From positions 101,082 to 165,081 of the forward strand of contig NZ_JARIXP010000008.1 of NCBI RefSeq assembly GCF_029269265.1: DNA of 64,000 nt, read 5' to 3'. Position 1 is the first letter of the stretch; every line of letters begins with the position of its first letter. A program made the position numbers and the translations under genes. Below the pieces are notes generated by a model. The model worked only from the letters and a program-made list of their open reading frames with translations, made no database searches and was not told the origin of the DNA. Of this stretch, positions 7,467 to 17,315 are shown piece after piece. The DNA comes from Rheinheimera sp. 1928-s. Its GTDB lineage: Bacteria > Pseudomonadota > Gammaproteobacteria > Enterobacterales > Alteromonadaceae.

Positions 7467-9659
7467 TTAATGAAAACGTTTGGCTTCGATCACATCATCA
7501 ATCTGGCTAACTTTGGTCAGCAGTTTGTTCAGTGAGTCCAGGTTATACAGCTCCATCGTCATAATGATAGTGGCCGTTTGCTGGGAGATATCTGAGTTAC
7601 TGCTCATCCGCAGCACGTTGGCTTTTTCATTGGCCAGAATGCTGGTGATATCCCGTAACAAACCATTGCGGTCGTGCGCCACTATACGAATAGTCACCTC
7701 ATAACCTGAGGCGTATTTATCGCCCCAGGTAGCTTCAACCACCCGTTCACGATGCGCTTCCTGCAAAGTTTTAAACTGGTCACAGTCATCACGGTGCACA
7801 GCTATACCGCGGCCCTGAGTGATATAACCAACGATGGCATCACCAGGCAAGGGCTGACAACAACCGGCCATATGAGTCAATAAGTTACCTACGCCCTGCA
7901 CCACCACATGGCTTTTTGGCTGGGCCGACATAGGTTTGCTAATAAGGCGCGGGTCAATTTCAGGCTGTTGAATTTTGCCCGACTGACTTTGCACATAATG
8001 CACAACCTGGGTGACTTTAATTTCACCGCCACCAATACCGGCCAGTATCTCTTCCATGCTGTTGACGTTAAAACGCGCCAGCACTTTAGGAATATTGTCG
8101 ATACTAAGATTCAACCGGCTTAATTCGGTATCCAGCAGATCTTTACCGGCCGCTATGTTTTTATCTCTGTCCTGCAGACGGAACCAGTACTGAACTTTTG
8201 AACGAGCACGGCTGGATTTTAAGTAACCTGAGTTCGGGTTTAACCAGTCTCGGCTTGGGTTAGGTTCGCGGCCCGTTAAGATTTCAATTTGATCGCCGGT
8301 TTTCAGTTGATAGGTAAAAGGCACGATACGGCCGGAAATTTTCGCGCCTATGCAGCGGTGACCCACATTGGAGTGCACATAATAGGCAAAATCCAGCGGC
8401 GTGGAGCCAACAGGTAAGTCAACAATATCGCCTTTAGGGGTAAAGACATAAACCCTGTCTTCGGTGACCTGATTTTTTAACTCTTCAGCTAAATCCGAGC
8501 CATCGACCAGCTCTTCCTGCCAGGCCAAAAGTTTACGTAACCAGCTGATTTTCTCATCCAGTTGACCTTCGCGAGCGGCATGACCAGCACCTTCTTTATA
8601 ACGCCAGTGCGCTGCAACACCCAGTTCGGCATCGTCATGCATCTGATGAGTACGAATTTGAATCTCCACAGGGCGACCCGCAGGGCCAAGCACGACGGTA
8701 TGAATAGACTGATAGCCATTTTGTTTTGGCGTGGCTATGTAGTCGTCGAATTCTTTGGGCAGATGACGCCAGGACGTATGCACTATGCCCAAAGCGGCGT
8801 AACAGTCCTGCACCTTAGTGGTGACAATACGCACGGCGCGAATATCGTACAGCTGATCAAAAGCCAGCTGCTTTTTCTGCATCTTTTTCCAGATACTGAA
8901 AATATGTTTAGGTCTGCCGTACACTTCCACTGAAATAGCAGCGTCCTGCATTTTTTGCCGTACTGAGCCGACAAAATCCTGCATATATTGTTCGCGGTCC
9001 AGGCGCTTTTCTTCCAGCAAACTGGCAATTTGTTTGTAGGTTTGCGGGTGCAGGTAACGAAAAGCTAAATCTTCCAGCTCCCATTTGATTTGGCCTATGC
9101 CTAAACGGTTGGCCAGCGGGCCAAAAATCGCATTGGTTTCTTTGGCAGCCAGTACCCGGGTTTCTTCGTCAGCGTTTTTTACTGAACGCAGGTAACAAAT
9201 TTGTGCCGCCAGTTTAAGGACCACAGCGCGCACATCTTCCACCATGGCCAACAACATACGGCGCAGGTTGTCGGCTTGTTGTGGGTTGCTGCTTTGATTT
9301 GGCCCGACCGGAATAGAACGAATAGCTTCCATCTGGCGCACTGCGTTTAGCATGGTCAACACGGCGGAACAAAACTGGGTTTCCACCTGCTCCAGATCAA
9401 TCAGTTTGGCCTCGACCAAAGGAAACAATAAGGCAGCGGTTAAGGCATCTTTGTCCATACGCAAATCAGCCAGAATTTCGACCATTTCCCAGCCCGTCTG
9501 AACTTCGGGCTCTTGATCAGTTAAATTCTGTTGATGTAACCAGAGTTCGACATCCAGCAGTGCATTAATTTTTGCTTCAGGTAAACCTAAAGCAGTTAAC
9601 CAGCTCTGAGTGCCGCCTGGGTGGTATTCGGCGCTATGTGATTGCCTTACCGTTACCAT
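7467..9659 (-). CDS. relA: GTP pyrophosphokinase RelA
   Basis: 730 residues, typical of monofunctional RelA. It makes (p)ppGpp on stalled ribosomes. The N-terminal pseudo-hydrolase region lacks the HD pair (ALLFPLVEAKL), as expected for RelA and not SpoT. The synthetase domain (about 235-390) contains RPKHIFSIWKKM, EFDDYIATPKQNGYQSIHT and EIQIRT. A TGS domain (DRVYVFTPKGDIVDLP) and a zinc-finger-like CCQPLPGD segment follow, then a C-terminal ACT/RRM domain from about 655. The ATG at 9659 has an AGGAGA site inside the end of rlmD, so the two genes are translated in close succession. Confidence 0.97.
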   Translation of the reverse strand: MVTVRQSHSAEYHPGGTQSWLTALGLPEAKINALLDVELWLHQQNLTDQEPEVQTGWEMVEILADLRMDKDALTAALLFPLVEAKLIDLEQVETQFCSAVLTMLNAVRQMEAIRSIPVGPNQSSNPQQADNLRRMLLAMVEDVRAVVLKLAAQICYLRSVKNADEETRVLAAKETNAIFGPLANRLGIGQIKWELEDLAFRYLHPQTYKQIASLLEEKRLDREQYMQDFVGSVRQKMQDAAISVEVYGRPKHIFSIWKKMQKKQLAFDQLYDIRAVRIVTTKVQDCYAALGIVHTSWRHLPKEFDDYIATPKQNGYQSIHTVVLGPAGRPVEIQIRTHQMHDDAELGVAAHWRYKEGAGHAAREGQLDEKISWLRKLLAWQEELVDGSDLAEELKNQVTEDRVYVFTPKGDIVDLPVGSTPLDFAYYVHSNVGHRCIGAKISGRIVPFTYQLKTGDQIEILTGREPNPSRDWLNPNSGYLKSSRARSKVQYWFRLQDRDKNIAAGKDLLDTELSRLNLSIDNIPKVLARFNVNSMEEILAGIGGGEIKVTQVVHYVQSQSGKIQQPEIDPRLISKPMSAQPKSHVVVQGVGNLLTHMAGCCQPLPGDAIVGYITQGRGIAVHRDDCDQFKTLQEAHRERVVEATWGDKYASGYEVTIRIVAHDRNGLLRDITSILANEKANVLRMSSNSDISQQTATIIMTMELYNLDSLNKLLTKVSQIDDVIEAKRFH

Positions 9660-9662
9660 TCG

Positions 9663-11003
9663 CTACTTTCTCCTGTGAAACAAAGCCATCAACTCCAGAT
9701 GGCTGGTTTGTGGAAACATGTCCATCGCACTGATTTTATCCAGCTGATAACCACAAGCCAGTAAAACTTTTGCATCCCGGGCAAAAGTGATCGGATTGCA
9801 GGACACGTACAATATCTGTGCCGGACTTAAAGCCGCTATTTGCTCCACTGCACCCACAGCACCAGCACGGGCTGGATCGAGCAGTACTTTTTGGTACTTC
9901 GGCTTATTCCAGTCGGCTTTGGGCCAGGGCAAATGCAAATCAGCCTGACTAAAACTCAGATTGCTCAGGCCATTTAGTACTGCATTACCTTCTGCCCGCC
10001 GCACCATAGTGGTGACACCTTCCAGGCCGTGCACCCATTTGGCGCGCTGCGCTAAAGCCAGACTGAAGTTGCCTATACCACAATAGAGTTCCAACACCTG
10101 ATCGTCAGGCCGCAGACTGAGCCAATCCAGTGCCTGCTGCACCATTTGCTGATTAATCCCCTGATTGACCTGAATAAAATCAGCGGCAGAAAACTTCAGC
10201 TTTAAGCCCAGTGCTGGCAACTGATAACAAGGTTCTGCAGTTCCGACTTGCCAATGCTGATAAAGTTCAGGCTCTGCTTCGCCTATCCATATGGCTTCGG
10301 GCCAGGCCTGGATCAGTGCTTGTTGATCAGATTCTGGCAGAGGCCGGATATGCCGCACTATTAAATACACCTGACCGTCGGCATCGAGCGCTTCAACATG
10401 AGTAATAGCAGAGCCTTGTTGCAGTTTTGGCAGCTGTTGTTGCAATACGCTAAATACTGGCGCTAAAGCCGGGCTGAGCACTAAACAGTGTTCAATTGAG
10501 GTAATAACTTTGTCGTTGGCTTTACGAAAACCTACAGTAAATTGCTGCGTCTTTTTCTCAAACCAAACACCAATACGGGCTTTACGGCGATAACCTTCAC
10601 CCGCACTTTTCAGCGGTGTCAGCCAGGGTAAACTGGTTAAACCCGTCTGATGACGAATCAGTTGATCCACGCCCTGCTGTTTTAGCTCCAACTGGTGTTC
10701 AGCCGACAGATACTGCAACTGACAACCACCGCAGTCGGCAAAATGCTTACATAGCGGAGCCTGCCGCAATGACGAGGCTTGTAAAACTTTGACCACTTTG
10801 CCTTTGGCTGATTTATCTTTTTGTTCAGTCAATTGCACCTTCACCCGTTCACCGGGCAAAGCACCACTGACGAATACAATGCGCTTTTGCTCAAAGCCTA
10901 TGCCCTGAGCTTCGTGATCCAGACGTTCGATCTGTATTTCGATTTGTTTTAACTGTTGAGGTTTATCTCTGGTGCCTTTGGCAGCCTGATAAATTTTGAC
11001 CAT
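9663..11003 (-). CDS. rlmD: 23S rRNA (uracil-1939-C5)-methyltransferase RlmD
   Basis: 446 residues. An N-terminal TRAM domain is followed by a 4Fe-4S cluster site (C85, C91, C94 in CKHFADCGGC and C173 in EHCLVLS). A Rossmann SAM-binding core has LELYCGIGNFSLALA, and the catalytic Cys is in ILYVSCNPITFARD. These features distinguish it from TrmA-type enzymes that lack the cluster. It lies 3 bp before relA, an arrangement shared with E. coli (rumA-relA-mazG). Divergent from barA, again as in E. coli. Confidence 0.96.
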   Translation of the reverse strand: MVKIYQAAKGTRDKPQQLKQIEIQIERLDHEAQGIGFEQKRIVFVSGALPGERVKVQLTEQKDKSAKGKVVKVLQASSLRQAPLCKHFADCGGCQLQYLSAEHQLELKQQGVDQLIRHQTGLTSLPWLTPLKSAGEGYRRKARIGVWFEKKTQQFTVGFRKANDKVITSIEHCLVLSPALAPVFSVLQQQLPKLQQGSAITHVEALDADGQVYLIVRHIRPLPESDQQALIQAWPEAIWIGEAEPELYQHWQVGTAEPCYQLPALGLKLKFSAADFIQVNQGINQQMVQQALDWLSLRPDDQVLELYCGIGNFSLALAQRAKWVHGLEGVTTMVRRAEGNAVLNGLSNLSFSQADLHLPWPKADWNKPKYQKVLLDPARAGAVGAVEQIAALSPAQILYVSCNPITFARDAKVLLACGYQLDKISAMDMFPQTSHLELMALFHRRK

Positions 11004-11089
11004 CTGGACTTAGTACCTGTGGTGGGCTTTTGGTAAGCCTTGTGTCATTATAAATTCGCTCCGGACTATTCTATCAAGCAGCGCTAAAG

Positions 11090-13864
11090 ATGACGAAAAT
11101 TGGTTTAAGAGATTGGGTCTTATTGACCACCCTGGTGCCGACCTTGCTGGTCAGTTTATGCCTTGGGGGTTATTTTAGCTATGCCCGCCATCATGATTTA
11201 GCCCAGTATCTGGAAGATCAGGCTGAAAACATTGCTGTGCCTTTAGCTATAGCCAGTGAACATGCCTTATTACATAACAGCAGGCAGGACGTCAAACGTT
11301 TGCTGGATGTCAGCCACAGAAAAAACTCAGCTCTGGTGAAAAGTATCGCCATTTTTAATGCCGACCACGAGCTCTTTGTCACCACCAATTATCATAAAGA
11401 CTTTGCCATGCTGAAGTACGAGCCAGACAGCGCTATTCCGCAGCAAAGCACCATCACCGACCTTGGCAACTGGCTGGTGATCCGCACGCCTATTTTGCCG
11501 GAACAGGCTGATTTCAGCACAGATCCAGCCGACCAGCCGCTAGGTTACATCTCAGTACAAGTGGCCAAAGACAAGGTGATGCTGGCACAACAAACCTCTT
11601 TGCTGAGCAGTTTGCTGATTATTTTGGCAGGGCTTGCCGCTTGTGTGTATTTCAGTTTGCGCCTGATTAAGAAAGTCAGTAGTCCTCTGCAGCAAATGGG
11701 CGATGTGATAGACCAACTGCGGGAAGGTCAGTATCAAAGCCAGTTGCAGCAACCGTTTTTAGGCGAACTGGAGCAATTGCGCTCTGGCATTAATGCACTG
11801 GCAACGGCGCTGAAAACCCATGACGAAGAAATGCAGCAAAGCATTGAACAGGCCACCAGCGACTTGCAACAAAGTATGGAACAGCTGGAGATGCAAAATA
11901 TCGAGCTGGACCTGTCCCGTAAAAAAGCCATGGAAGATAACCGCAGCAAATCTGACTTCCTGGCCAAAATGAGCCATGAATTACGCACGCCACTGAATGC
12001 TGTTATTGGCTTTGCCCGTCAGTTGCTGAAAACCAACCTGACGCACAACCAGCAGGATTATCTGGCCACTATTCAAAAATCAGCCAACAGTTTGTTAAGC
12101 CTGGTCAATGACGTGTTGGATTACGCCAAACTGGAAGAAGGCAGAATGCCGATTAACCCCGAGCCTTTTTCATTACGCGATTTATTAAATGATTCGGTGG
12201 AGTTACTGGCCTCGAATGCCTTTGATAAACAGCTGGAATTAGTCTTGCTGGTTGAAAACAGCTGCCCTGACGATTTAATAGCAGACCCGATGCGGATCAA
12301 TCAAATTCTGACCAATATTGCCGGCAATGCGATTAAATTCACCGAACAAGGCAGTGTAGTGATCCGCGTTAGCTGTCGCCCTATGCCGGATGAACAATGG
12401 CAATTGCGCTTTTCAGTGCAGGACACAGGTATAGGTATTCATGAAGAACAGCAAAAAAGTTTGTTTGGCGGTTTCACTCAGGCCGACAACAGCATAGGCC
12501 GTCGTTATGGTGGCACAGGCTTAGGCTTAGTGATTTCTCAGCGTTTAGTCACAGCTATGGGCGGTAAAATTGGCTTCGACAGCAAAGCAGGCGAAGGTTC
12601 GACCTTCTGGTTTACGCTGCTGTGCAAACGTCATCATTTATCCATAGCTGAACCTTTGCCTTTGGCAGAGCTGAAGCAAAAAACTGTGTTGTATTTTGAG
12701 CCTCAGCAGTATTCCCGTGAAGCCATGTTGGCTCAGCTGGATCATTGGGGACTCAATATTATCAGTTGCAGCAATATGAGCCAGTTGAGCCAGACTTTGG
12801 CTTTGCAGCCGCAAATTGATATGGCGCTGATTGGCCGCTCTATTTCACTGAATCAGGTGAATCAGGTGATTGAATTGCTGCAGCAGTTACAACTGCACAG
12901 CGAACAGCTGTATTTGCTGGTTAATACCTTGTCGCCGAATTTACGTGAAGTATTACAAGCCTCAGGCGCCAAAGCTGTGTTATCCAAACCTGCACATTAC
13001 CGCAAACTGGCAATGACGTTGGCTCAGCCTTATTTAGATTTCCCTGAGCAAAACCCGTTGCAGGACAAACCCAAAGCCCGCTTGCGGGTGCTGTCAGTGG
13101 ACGATAACGAAGCCAACTTAAAACTGATTAATACCCTGCTGTCTGAAATGGTCGAGCAGGTCGATTCAGCCCGTAATGGCGCTGAGGCTTGGCAAAAGGC
13201 CAACCAGCAGCATTACGACCTGATTTTTATGGATATTAATATGCCGGTGATGGACGGCATTCAGGCTTGTCAGCGTATTCAGCAAAGTTCGCTGAATGAA
13301 GCCACCCCTATTATTGCTGTAACAGCTCATGCGTTAGAGGGCGAAAGAGAGCGGCTTTTAGCTTTAGGTTTTTGTGAATTTTTAACCAAACCTCTGGATG
13401 AAAAATTACTGCATTACACCTTGCGCGAATGTTGCCCTGATTTCCAGCAAGCATTGGCAGCTTCTGTCAGTGAAACTCAGTTGCCACAAAGCAAACAGCT
13501 GGACTGGACTCTGGCTTTGCAAAGAGCAGGCGGCAAACTGGACTTAGCCAAAGAAATGTTATGGATGCTGGTGCAGTCTTTACCTGAAAGCCTGGCTTTG
13601 ATTCAACAGGCGATGCAACAACAAGATGCAGAACAACTGTTGCAACATATTCATAAACTGCATGGAGCCAGCTGCTACACAGGTTTGCCAGTCATCAAAC
13701 AACTGACAGAACTGATTGAAACAGAACTGAAAAAAGGTAAACCAGCTGAACAACTGGAACCTGAGTTATTTGAACTGCAGGACAGGATCCAATCCTTATT
13801 GCAGGACGCCAAAAACTGGCCGCCGTTGGTCACTGAGCCAGCACCAACAAAAGTATCAGGCTAA
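11090..13864 (+). CDS. barA: Hybrid sensor histidine kinase BarA
   Basis: 924 residues. TM1 (about 11-30), a periplasmic sensor, TM2 (about 165-185) and a HAMP region lead to a coiled coil and the H-box MSHELRTPLNAV with H296. The HATPase domain has GNAIKF, DTGIGI and GGTGLGL. A pseudo-receiver (about 525-650) precedes the true receiver with D715 in FMDINMPVMDG. The Hpt domain has H855 in HKLHGASCYTG. It would phosphorylate UvrY/GacA and thereby control CsrA-titrating sRNAs; the partner is not in this window. Divergent from rlmD-relA-mazG as in enterics. The last 4 bases overlap the convergent gene. Confidence 0.95.
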   Translation: MTKIGLRDWVLLTTLVPTLLVSLCLGGYFSYARHHDLAQYLEDQAENIAVPLAIASEHALLHNSRQDVKRLLDVSHRKNSALVKSIAIFNADHELFVTTNYHKDFAMLKYEPDSAIPQQSTITDLGNWLVIRTPILPEQADFSTDPADQPLGYISVQVAKDKVMLAQQTSLLSSLLIILAGLAACVYFSLRLIKKVSSPLQQMGDVIDQLREGQYQSQLQQPFLGELEQLRSGINALATALKTHDEEMQQSIEQATSDLQQSMEQLEMQNIELDLSRKKAMEDNRSKSDFLAKMSHELRTPLNAVIGFARQLLKTNLTHNQQDYLATIQKSANSLLSLVNDVLDYAKLEEGRMPINPEPFSLRDLLNDSVELLASNAFDKQLELVLLVENSCPDDLIADPMRINQILTNIAGNAIKFTEQGSVVIRVSCRPMPDEQWQLRFSVQDTGIGIHEEQQKSLFGGFTQADNSIGRRYGGTGLGLVISQRLVTAMGGKIGFDSKAGEGSTFWFTLLCKRHHLSIAEPLPLAELKQKTVLYFEPQQYSREAMLAQLDHWGLNIISCSNMSQLSQTLALQPQIDMALIGRSISLNQVNQVIELLQQLQLHSEQLYLLVNTLSPNLREVLQASGAKAVLSKPAHYRKLAMTLAQPYLDFPEQNPLQDKPKARLRVLSVDDNEANLKLINTLLSEMVEQVDSARNGAEAWQKANQQHYDLIFMDINMPVMDGIQACQRIQQSSLNEATPIIAVTAHALEGERERLLALGFCEFLTKPLDEKLLHYTLRECCPDFQQALAASVSETQLPQSKQLDWTLALQRAGGKLDLAKEMLWMLVQSLPESLALIQQAMQQQDAEQLLQHIHKLHGASCYTGLPVIKQLTELIETELKKGKPAEQLEPELFELQDRIQSLLQDAKNWPPLVTEPAPTKVSG

Positions 13865-14532
13865 TCATTAGCGTAAGTGCGACGTTTCTGCAAAATATCC
13901 TTGATTTGATCCACCGTGGTATCGTCATTGCAGGATGTGCCTGCAAATAACCATAGTGCATTTTTACCTGCATCAGGAGGCGGCACTCTCCAACACACCC
14001 CATGCGCATTAATCAACGAACTGCCGTCGGTAAAGGCTTTTACTGGTTTAAACATATCAGGCGCCAGATCAGTATCGACCGGATTGATGGATCTGACCAC
14101 CACTTCACGTTGTTGGTTCCACTCTGTCATTGGCTCTGAGGCTTTAGCCGTCACAGAAGCAAGTGCGCGATCAGCCAGCGACATAGGGCCCGCCGCTTCG
14201 GTTGGTTTTGACTCACGCATTTCTGCATAGGCTGTGGCTTCAAGGGCTGATTTTAGTTCAGCAGCCGGAGTCACTGCTGTGGTTTCAGAAGTTTTGGCCT
14301 TGCTAACGGCCGTATTTTTTTTAGCTGGAAGCACAGATTGTGGTGTTTTGTTTTTAATGATCACTTGCTGTTCAGCAACAATGGCTGGCGCTGGTTTCGC
14401 CCGAATTGCAGTGTAACTGTAACTTTGAATAACAGTTGAAGCTGAGGGCTTTTCAGGCGTTGGGATCACCACAAAGGAGAGCGCCCACAGCAATAAAGCA
14501 TGAACGACAATAGAAAATATCCATATCTTCAC
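13861..14532 (-). CDS. TonB-like single-pass periplasmic protein, unknown
   Basis: 223 residues. The N terminus is a single hydrophobic anchor (IWIFSIVVHALLLWALSF), followed by a Pro/Ala/Lys/Thr-rich stretch (about 27-100), an architecture like TonB/TolA spanning the periplasm. The C-terminal domain has two cysteines (HGVCWRVPPPD and GTSCNDD), probably a disulfide. It lacks the YP box of TonB. It sits downstream of the GGDEF gene on the minus strand and overlaps barA tail-to-tail by 4 bp. A small hairpin (ATGTCAG/CTGACAT, 14545-14568) lies in its leader. Function unknown. Confidence 0.7.
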   Translation of the reverse strand: MKIWIFSIVVHALLLWALSFVVIPTPEKPSASTVIQSYSYTAIRAKPAPAIVAEQQVIIKNKTPQSVLPAKKNTAVSKAKTSETTAVTPAAELKSALEATAYAEMRESKPTEAAGPMSLADRALASVTAKASEPMTEWNQQREVVVRSINPVDTDLAPDMFKPVKAFTDGSSLINAHGVCWRVPPPDAGKNALWLFAGTSCNDDTTVDQIKDILQKRRTYAND

Positions 14533-14628
14533 AACAGCACTCCAATGTCAGGCTGAGGTTTCTGACATCGGAGTAACTCAAAGATTCAATAAGCCTGGCA
14601 AAAATCACCAACTAAGGTATTGATAGTA

Positions 14629-16380
14629 TTAACCTTGGAAGAACTGGACTTTGTTACGCCCTTGCTGTTTCGCCTGGTACATGGCGGTGTCGGCATCTTC
14701 AATCAGCTTGGTAAAATGATAACCGGATATTTGCGCTGAAGTGACACCAAAACTGGCGCTTAACTGAAACTCATAACCCGAAACGGCGGTATCTATATTG
14801 CTGATCGCATCCCGACAAATATCGGCCAGCAAGTGCGCTTTATCGCTTTGGCAGCCCGGTAATAAAATGGCAAATTCTTCCCCGCCAATACGGCCAAATA
14901 CGTCGTTATTGCGCATAAAATTGCGACAGGTATCCACAGTCTGACGTAAAGCCCAGTCGCCTGCCGCATGACCATACTGGTCGTTAATTTGCTTAAAATG
15001 GTCCAAATCAAACACTATAAGGGCGGCAGGTAATTGGCCCTTTTCGCATAAAGCCAACGCTTCTTTGGCTGAAGCTGAAAAGTGATATCTGTTGCTGATT
15101 GCCGTTAAATCATCGTATTCAGCCAAAGCTTTAAAGCGCTGACGGGCGACAAAACTGCGGTAAGCCATAAAGGCAAGGCCCAGCACCAGCGCCACTAAAG
15201 CAACAATCAACAGTTTGTTAAAGGTAGCCTGATGTTTCAGTGCTGTTTGTTCGTACTGCAGCAACTGATTGTCTTTATCCAGCAACGCAATTTTTTGATT
15301 TTGAGCCAGAATTTCTGAGTGAGCTGTGTGATAAGCCATTTGTTGTGCTGACTTATCATCCATATAAGCAGTGAAAGCTGCGGTATATTGTTCGTGATAT
15401 TCCAAGGCTTGCTGATAGTCTTTTTCAGTTTTGGCAATTTGATGTAATACCGCAAATGTTTCCGCCGCGACTAAGCTGGATCTGTCTTGTTTTAAAGCAT
15501 CAGTAACTTTTATCGCATGTTCTTTTGCTAAATCAACCTGACCAAGACCGTAGTAAGCTTGCGCAAGCACACTATCAAATTTCAGTATTAATGAATAATA
15601 GCGGGTAGATTCAACCTGGTTATTATGAGACAGCAGCAAGCTGATCGCACCTTGATAATCGTTCAGGTCTATCTTGTGTCTGGCGATAAGGGCCACGATG
15701 ATATTTGCCCATAAAGGTTCATTGCGTTCTGTGCAGTAGGTCAGACCTTCCGCAGATTTCAACTGAAAATCATCTGTACGACCAGACAGATACAGCGCTT
15801 CAGCTCTCAACTGATGCGCGGCGCATACCGCATTTGAACTGGGCTTTTCATTAATTAGCTGATCGATATAACTTAATGACAAATCATATTTGCCTATCAG
15901 GTTGTACATCAGAGCGATCACCCTCATCCCCTGCTCACGGGCTTCCGGCTGAGAGACCATATCCAGCTGGATGATGAGTTGTTCAAGGTACACAAAGGCA
16001 TCAAGATAGCGACGCACCAACACCAAACTATTGATGGCCAGAGCTTTTGCTCTGAACGAAATAACTGTATCTGCCTGTTCAATCAGTGGCATCAAAATGC
16101 TCAGAGCTTGCTGAGTATTGCCCTCATACACTGCACTGTATGCTTTCAGCAGCGTTAAATACTCTTGCTCAAAGCCTGACAGTTGATTTTCGTCAGCCGT
16201 CAGCTCATTCAGCTTTACGGAAAACTCTTGAAAATCACTGCTTTTAATTCTGTCTAAATACAACAGTTTATCAACCCACACTGTGGCGAGGACAGGTGTA
16301 GAAAAACAAGCAAACAGAAGCGGCAGCAGAAAAAGCCGCACACCTCTGATAAACCTGGGGTTGATTGTTAAAAACAACAT
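14629..16380 (-). CDS. TPR-sensor diguanylate cyclase (GGDEF)
   Basis: 583 residues. A long signal sequence (ending near PVLA, about residue 32) leads to a periplasmic all-helical TPR-like region (about 40-380). One TM helix (about 392-412) follows, then a cytoplasmic GGDEF domain. The active site reads GGEEF at about 499, with the inhibitory RxxD I-site intact as RNND five residues upstream. It should make c-di-GMP and be product-inhibited. Its ATG directly follows the TAA of the second borosin precursor with no spacing, so translation is probably coupled to that gene. Confidence 0.93.
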   Translation of the reverse strand: MLFLTINPRFIRGVRLFLLPLLFACFSTPVLATVWVDKLLYLDRIKSSDFQEFSVKLNELTADENQLSGFEQEYLTLLKAYSAVYEGNTQQALSILMPLIEQADTVISFRAKALAINSLVLVRRYLDAFVYLEQLIIQLDMVSQPEAREQGMRVIALMYNLIGKYDLSLSYIDQLINEKPSSNAVCAAHQLRAEALYLSGRTDDFQLKSAEGLTYCTERNEPLWANIIVALIARHKIDLNDYQGAISLLLSHNNQVESTRYYSLILKFDSVLAQAYYGLGQVDLAKEHAIKVTDALKQDRSSLVAAETFAVLHQIAKTEKDYQQALEYHEQYTAAFTAYMDDKSAQQMAYHTAHSEILAQNQKIALLDKDNQLLQYEQTALKHQATFNKLLIVALVALVLGLAFMAYRSFVARQRFKALAEYDDLTAISNRYHFSASAKEALALCEKGQLPAALIVFDLDHFKQINDQYGHAAGDWALRQTVDTCRNFMRNNDVFGRIGGEEFAILLPGCQSDKAHLLADICRDAISNIDTAVSGYEFQLSASFGVTSAQISGYHFTKLIEDADTAMYQAKQQGRNKVQFFQG

Positions 16381-16656
16381 TTATCCAACTTTCAAAAAGC
16401 TGATTTTCTCTGTTTCTGGCTCTTGCTCCGGCTCTGCCGGTTCATCACCATCTGGTTGATCTGCTGGATGCACACCACAAACAACATTAGTACGGGCTCC
16501 TAACATTTGCTCTAAGGCTTGCTGGTCTCCACTGATTACCGCTGCTACAAGCATAGGATCGGTGTCCGCCATTAACTCTGCTAATTGCTCTGCATTAGCG
16601 TAACGTAACTCTGAGCTTTGACCCATTTTTTCTAATAACTGAATAACAACTGACAT
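16381..16656 (-). CDS. Putative borosin precursor peptide 2
   Basis: 91 residues, paralogous to the precursor at 18172-18408. Shared features are an N-terminal LLEKMGQ, then LRYA, a helical segment, LGARTNVVCGV (52-62), an acidic Pro/Glu linker (PADQP to ETEK, 64-84) and the C-terminal tip ISFLKVG. The N-terminal helical part matches the expected borosin binding domain, and the tail would carry the core. The ribosome site GGGAG lies 6 nt before ATG 16656. A weak promoter-like pair (TTGTGC, 17 bp, TACAGT) lies upstream, so it may be expressed separately from the methyltransferase. The GGDEF gene starts immediately after it. Confidence 0.8.
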   Translation of the reverse strand: MSVVIQLLEKMGQSSELRYANAEQLAELMADTDPMLVAAVISGDQQALEQMLGARTNVVCGVHPADQPDGDEPAEPEQEPETEKISFLKVG

Positions 16657-16754
16657 AGTAACTCCCTGACTTTACGAGAAAGATCTGCAGTATGTCGCAG
16701 ACAGGCTCAACAACCGAATCCACTGTAAAACGATAAAATTAAAAGCACAAGGGA

Positions 16755-16770
16755 AGCAGGTCTTCCTGCT
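16755..16770 (-). other. Short hairpin between the GNAT gene and precursor 2
   Basis: AGCAGG/CCTGCT with a 4-nt loop, followed on the minus strand by TTCCCTTG. The U-tract is poor, so it is at best a weak terminator or an mRNA-end stabiliser between the GNAT gene and the second precursor gene. Confidence 0.3.
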
Positions 16771-16796
16771 GAAAATAGCTATAAAGATACTTTGAC

Positions 16797-17315
16797 TCAG
16801 TCTGGTGTATACCAGTATCTGTCATACTGAGCGGGGTCAGCACTATAACCAGCAGCAATGTTCGAGCGGACTGCGGCCCTGTTGTCCGGGTTAGTCTGAG
16901 TCCATATCTTCACGCCAGTGAACACTTGGTGCACTCGTTGACTGAACGCCAATTTAGCCTCTGTGCCATACCCCAGACCTTGCCAGTGAGGTAATAACAT
17001 CAAGCCCACTTCAGCCGTGGCCGCCTCAGATTGCCACTGATTGACCGCACATAAACCTATAGGGTGGCCATCACGGCATATCGCCAGAAACAAACGCTTA
17101 AAAGGTTTTTTTGCATTGAGACGTAGCGCAATTTGAAAGCTATTTTTGGCTTTTTCTGTATCAAGGGGCGGACCAATAAAGGCCATCACTTCAGCGCTGG
17201 TGTATAAATCCAGATACAACTGCTGGTCTTGTGGCATAAAAGGCCGGATTAACAAACGGGCTGTTTGGATCACAAAGTGATCTGCAACAGCAGCTTTAGC
17301 CCAGTCAGCTGTCAT
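16797..17315 (-). CDS. GNAT acetyltransferase in the borosin operon
   Basis: 172 residues of the RimJ/RimL-type GNAT fold. The N terminus carries IQTARLLIRPF. The acetyl-CoA pyrophosphate loop is in LLPHWQGLGYGTEAK (Q/R-x-x-G-x-G/A pattern as QGLGYG), and the C-terminal region has NPDNRAAVRSNIAAGY. The ATG at 17315 overlaps the methyltransferase stop by 4 bp and has an AAGG ribosome site inside it, so the two are co-translated. It could acetylate the methylated peptide, a tailoring enzyme or an unrelated amine; the role in the pathway is inference from overlap. Confidence 0.88.
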   Translation of the reverse strand: MTADWAKAAVADHFVIQTARLLIRPFMPQDQQLYLDLYTSAEVMAFIGPPLDTEKAKNSFQIALRLNAKKPFKRLFLAICRDGHPIGLCAVNQWQSEAATAEVGLMLLPHWQGLGYGTEAKLAFSQRVHQVFTGVKIWTQTNPDNRAAVRSNIAAGYSADPAQYDRYWYTPD

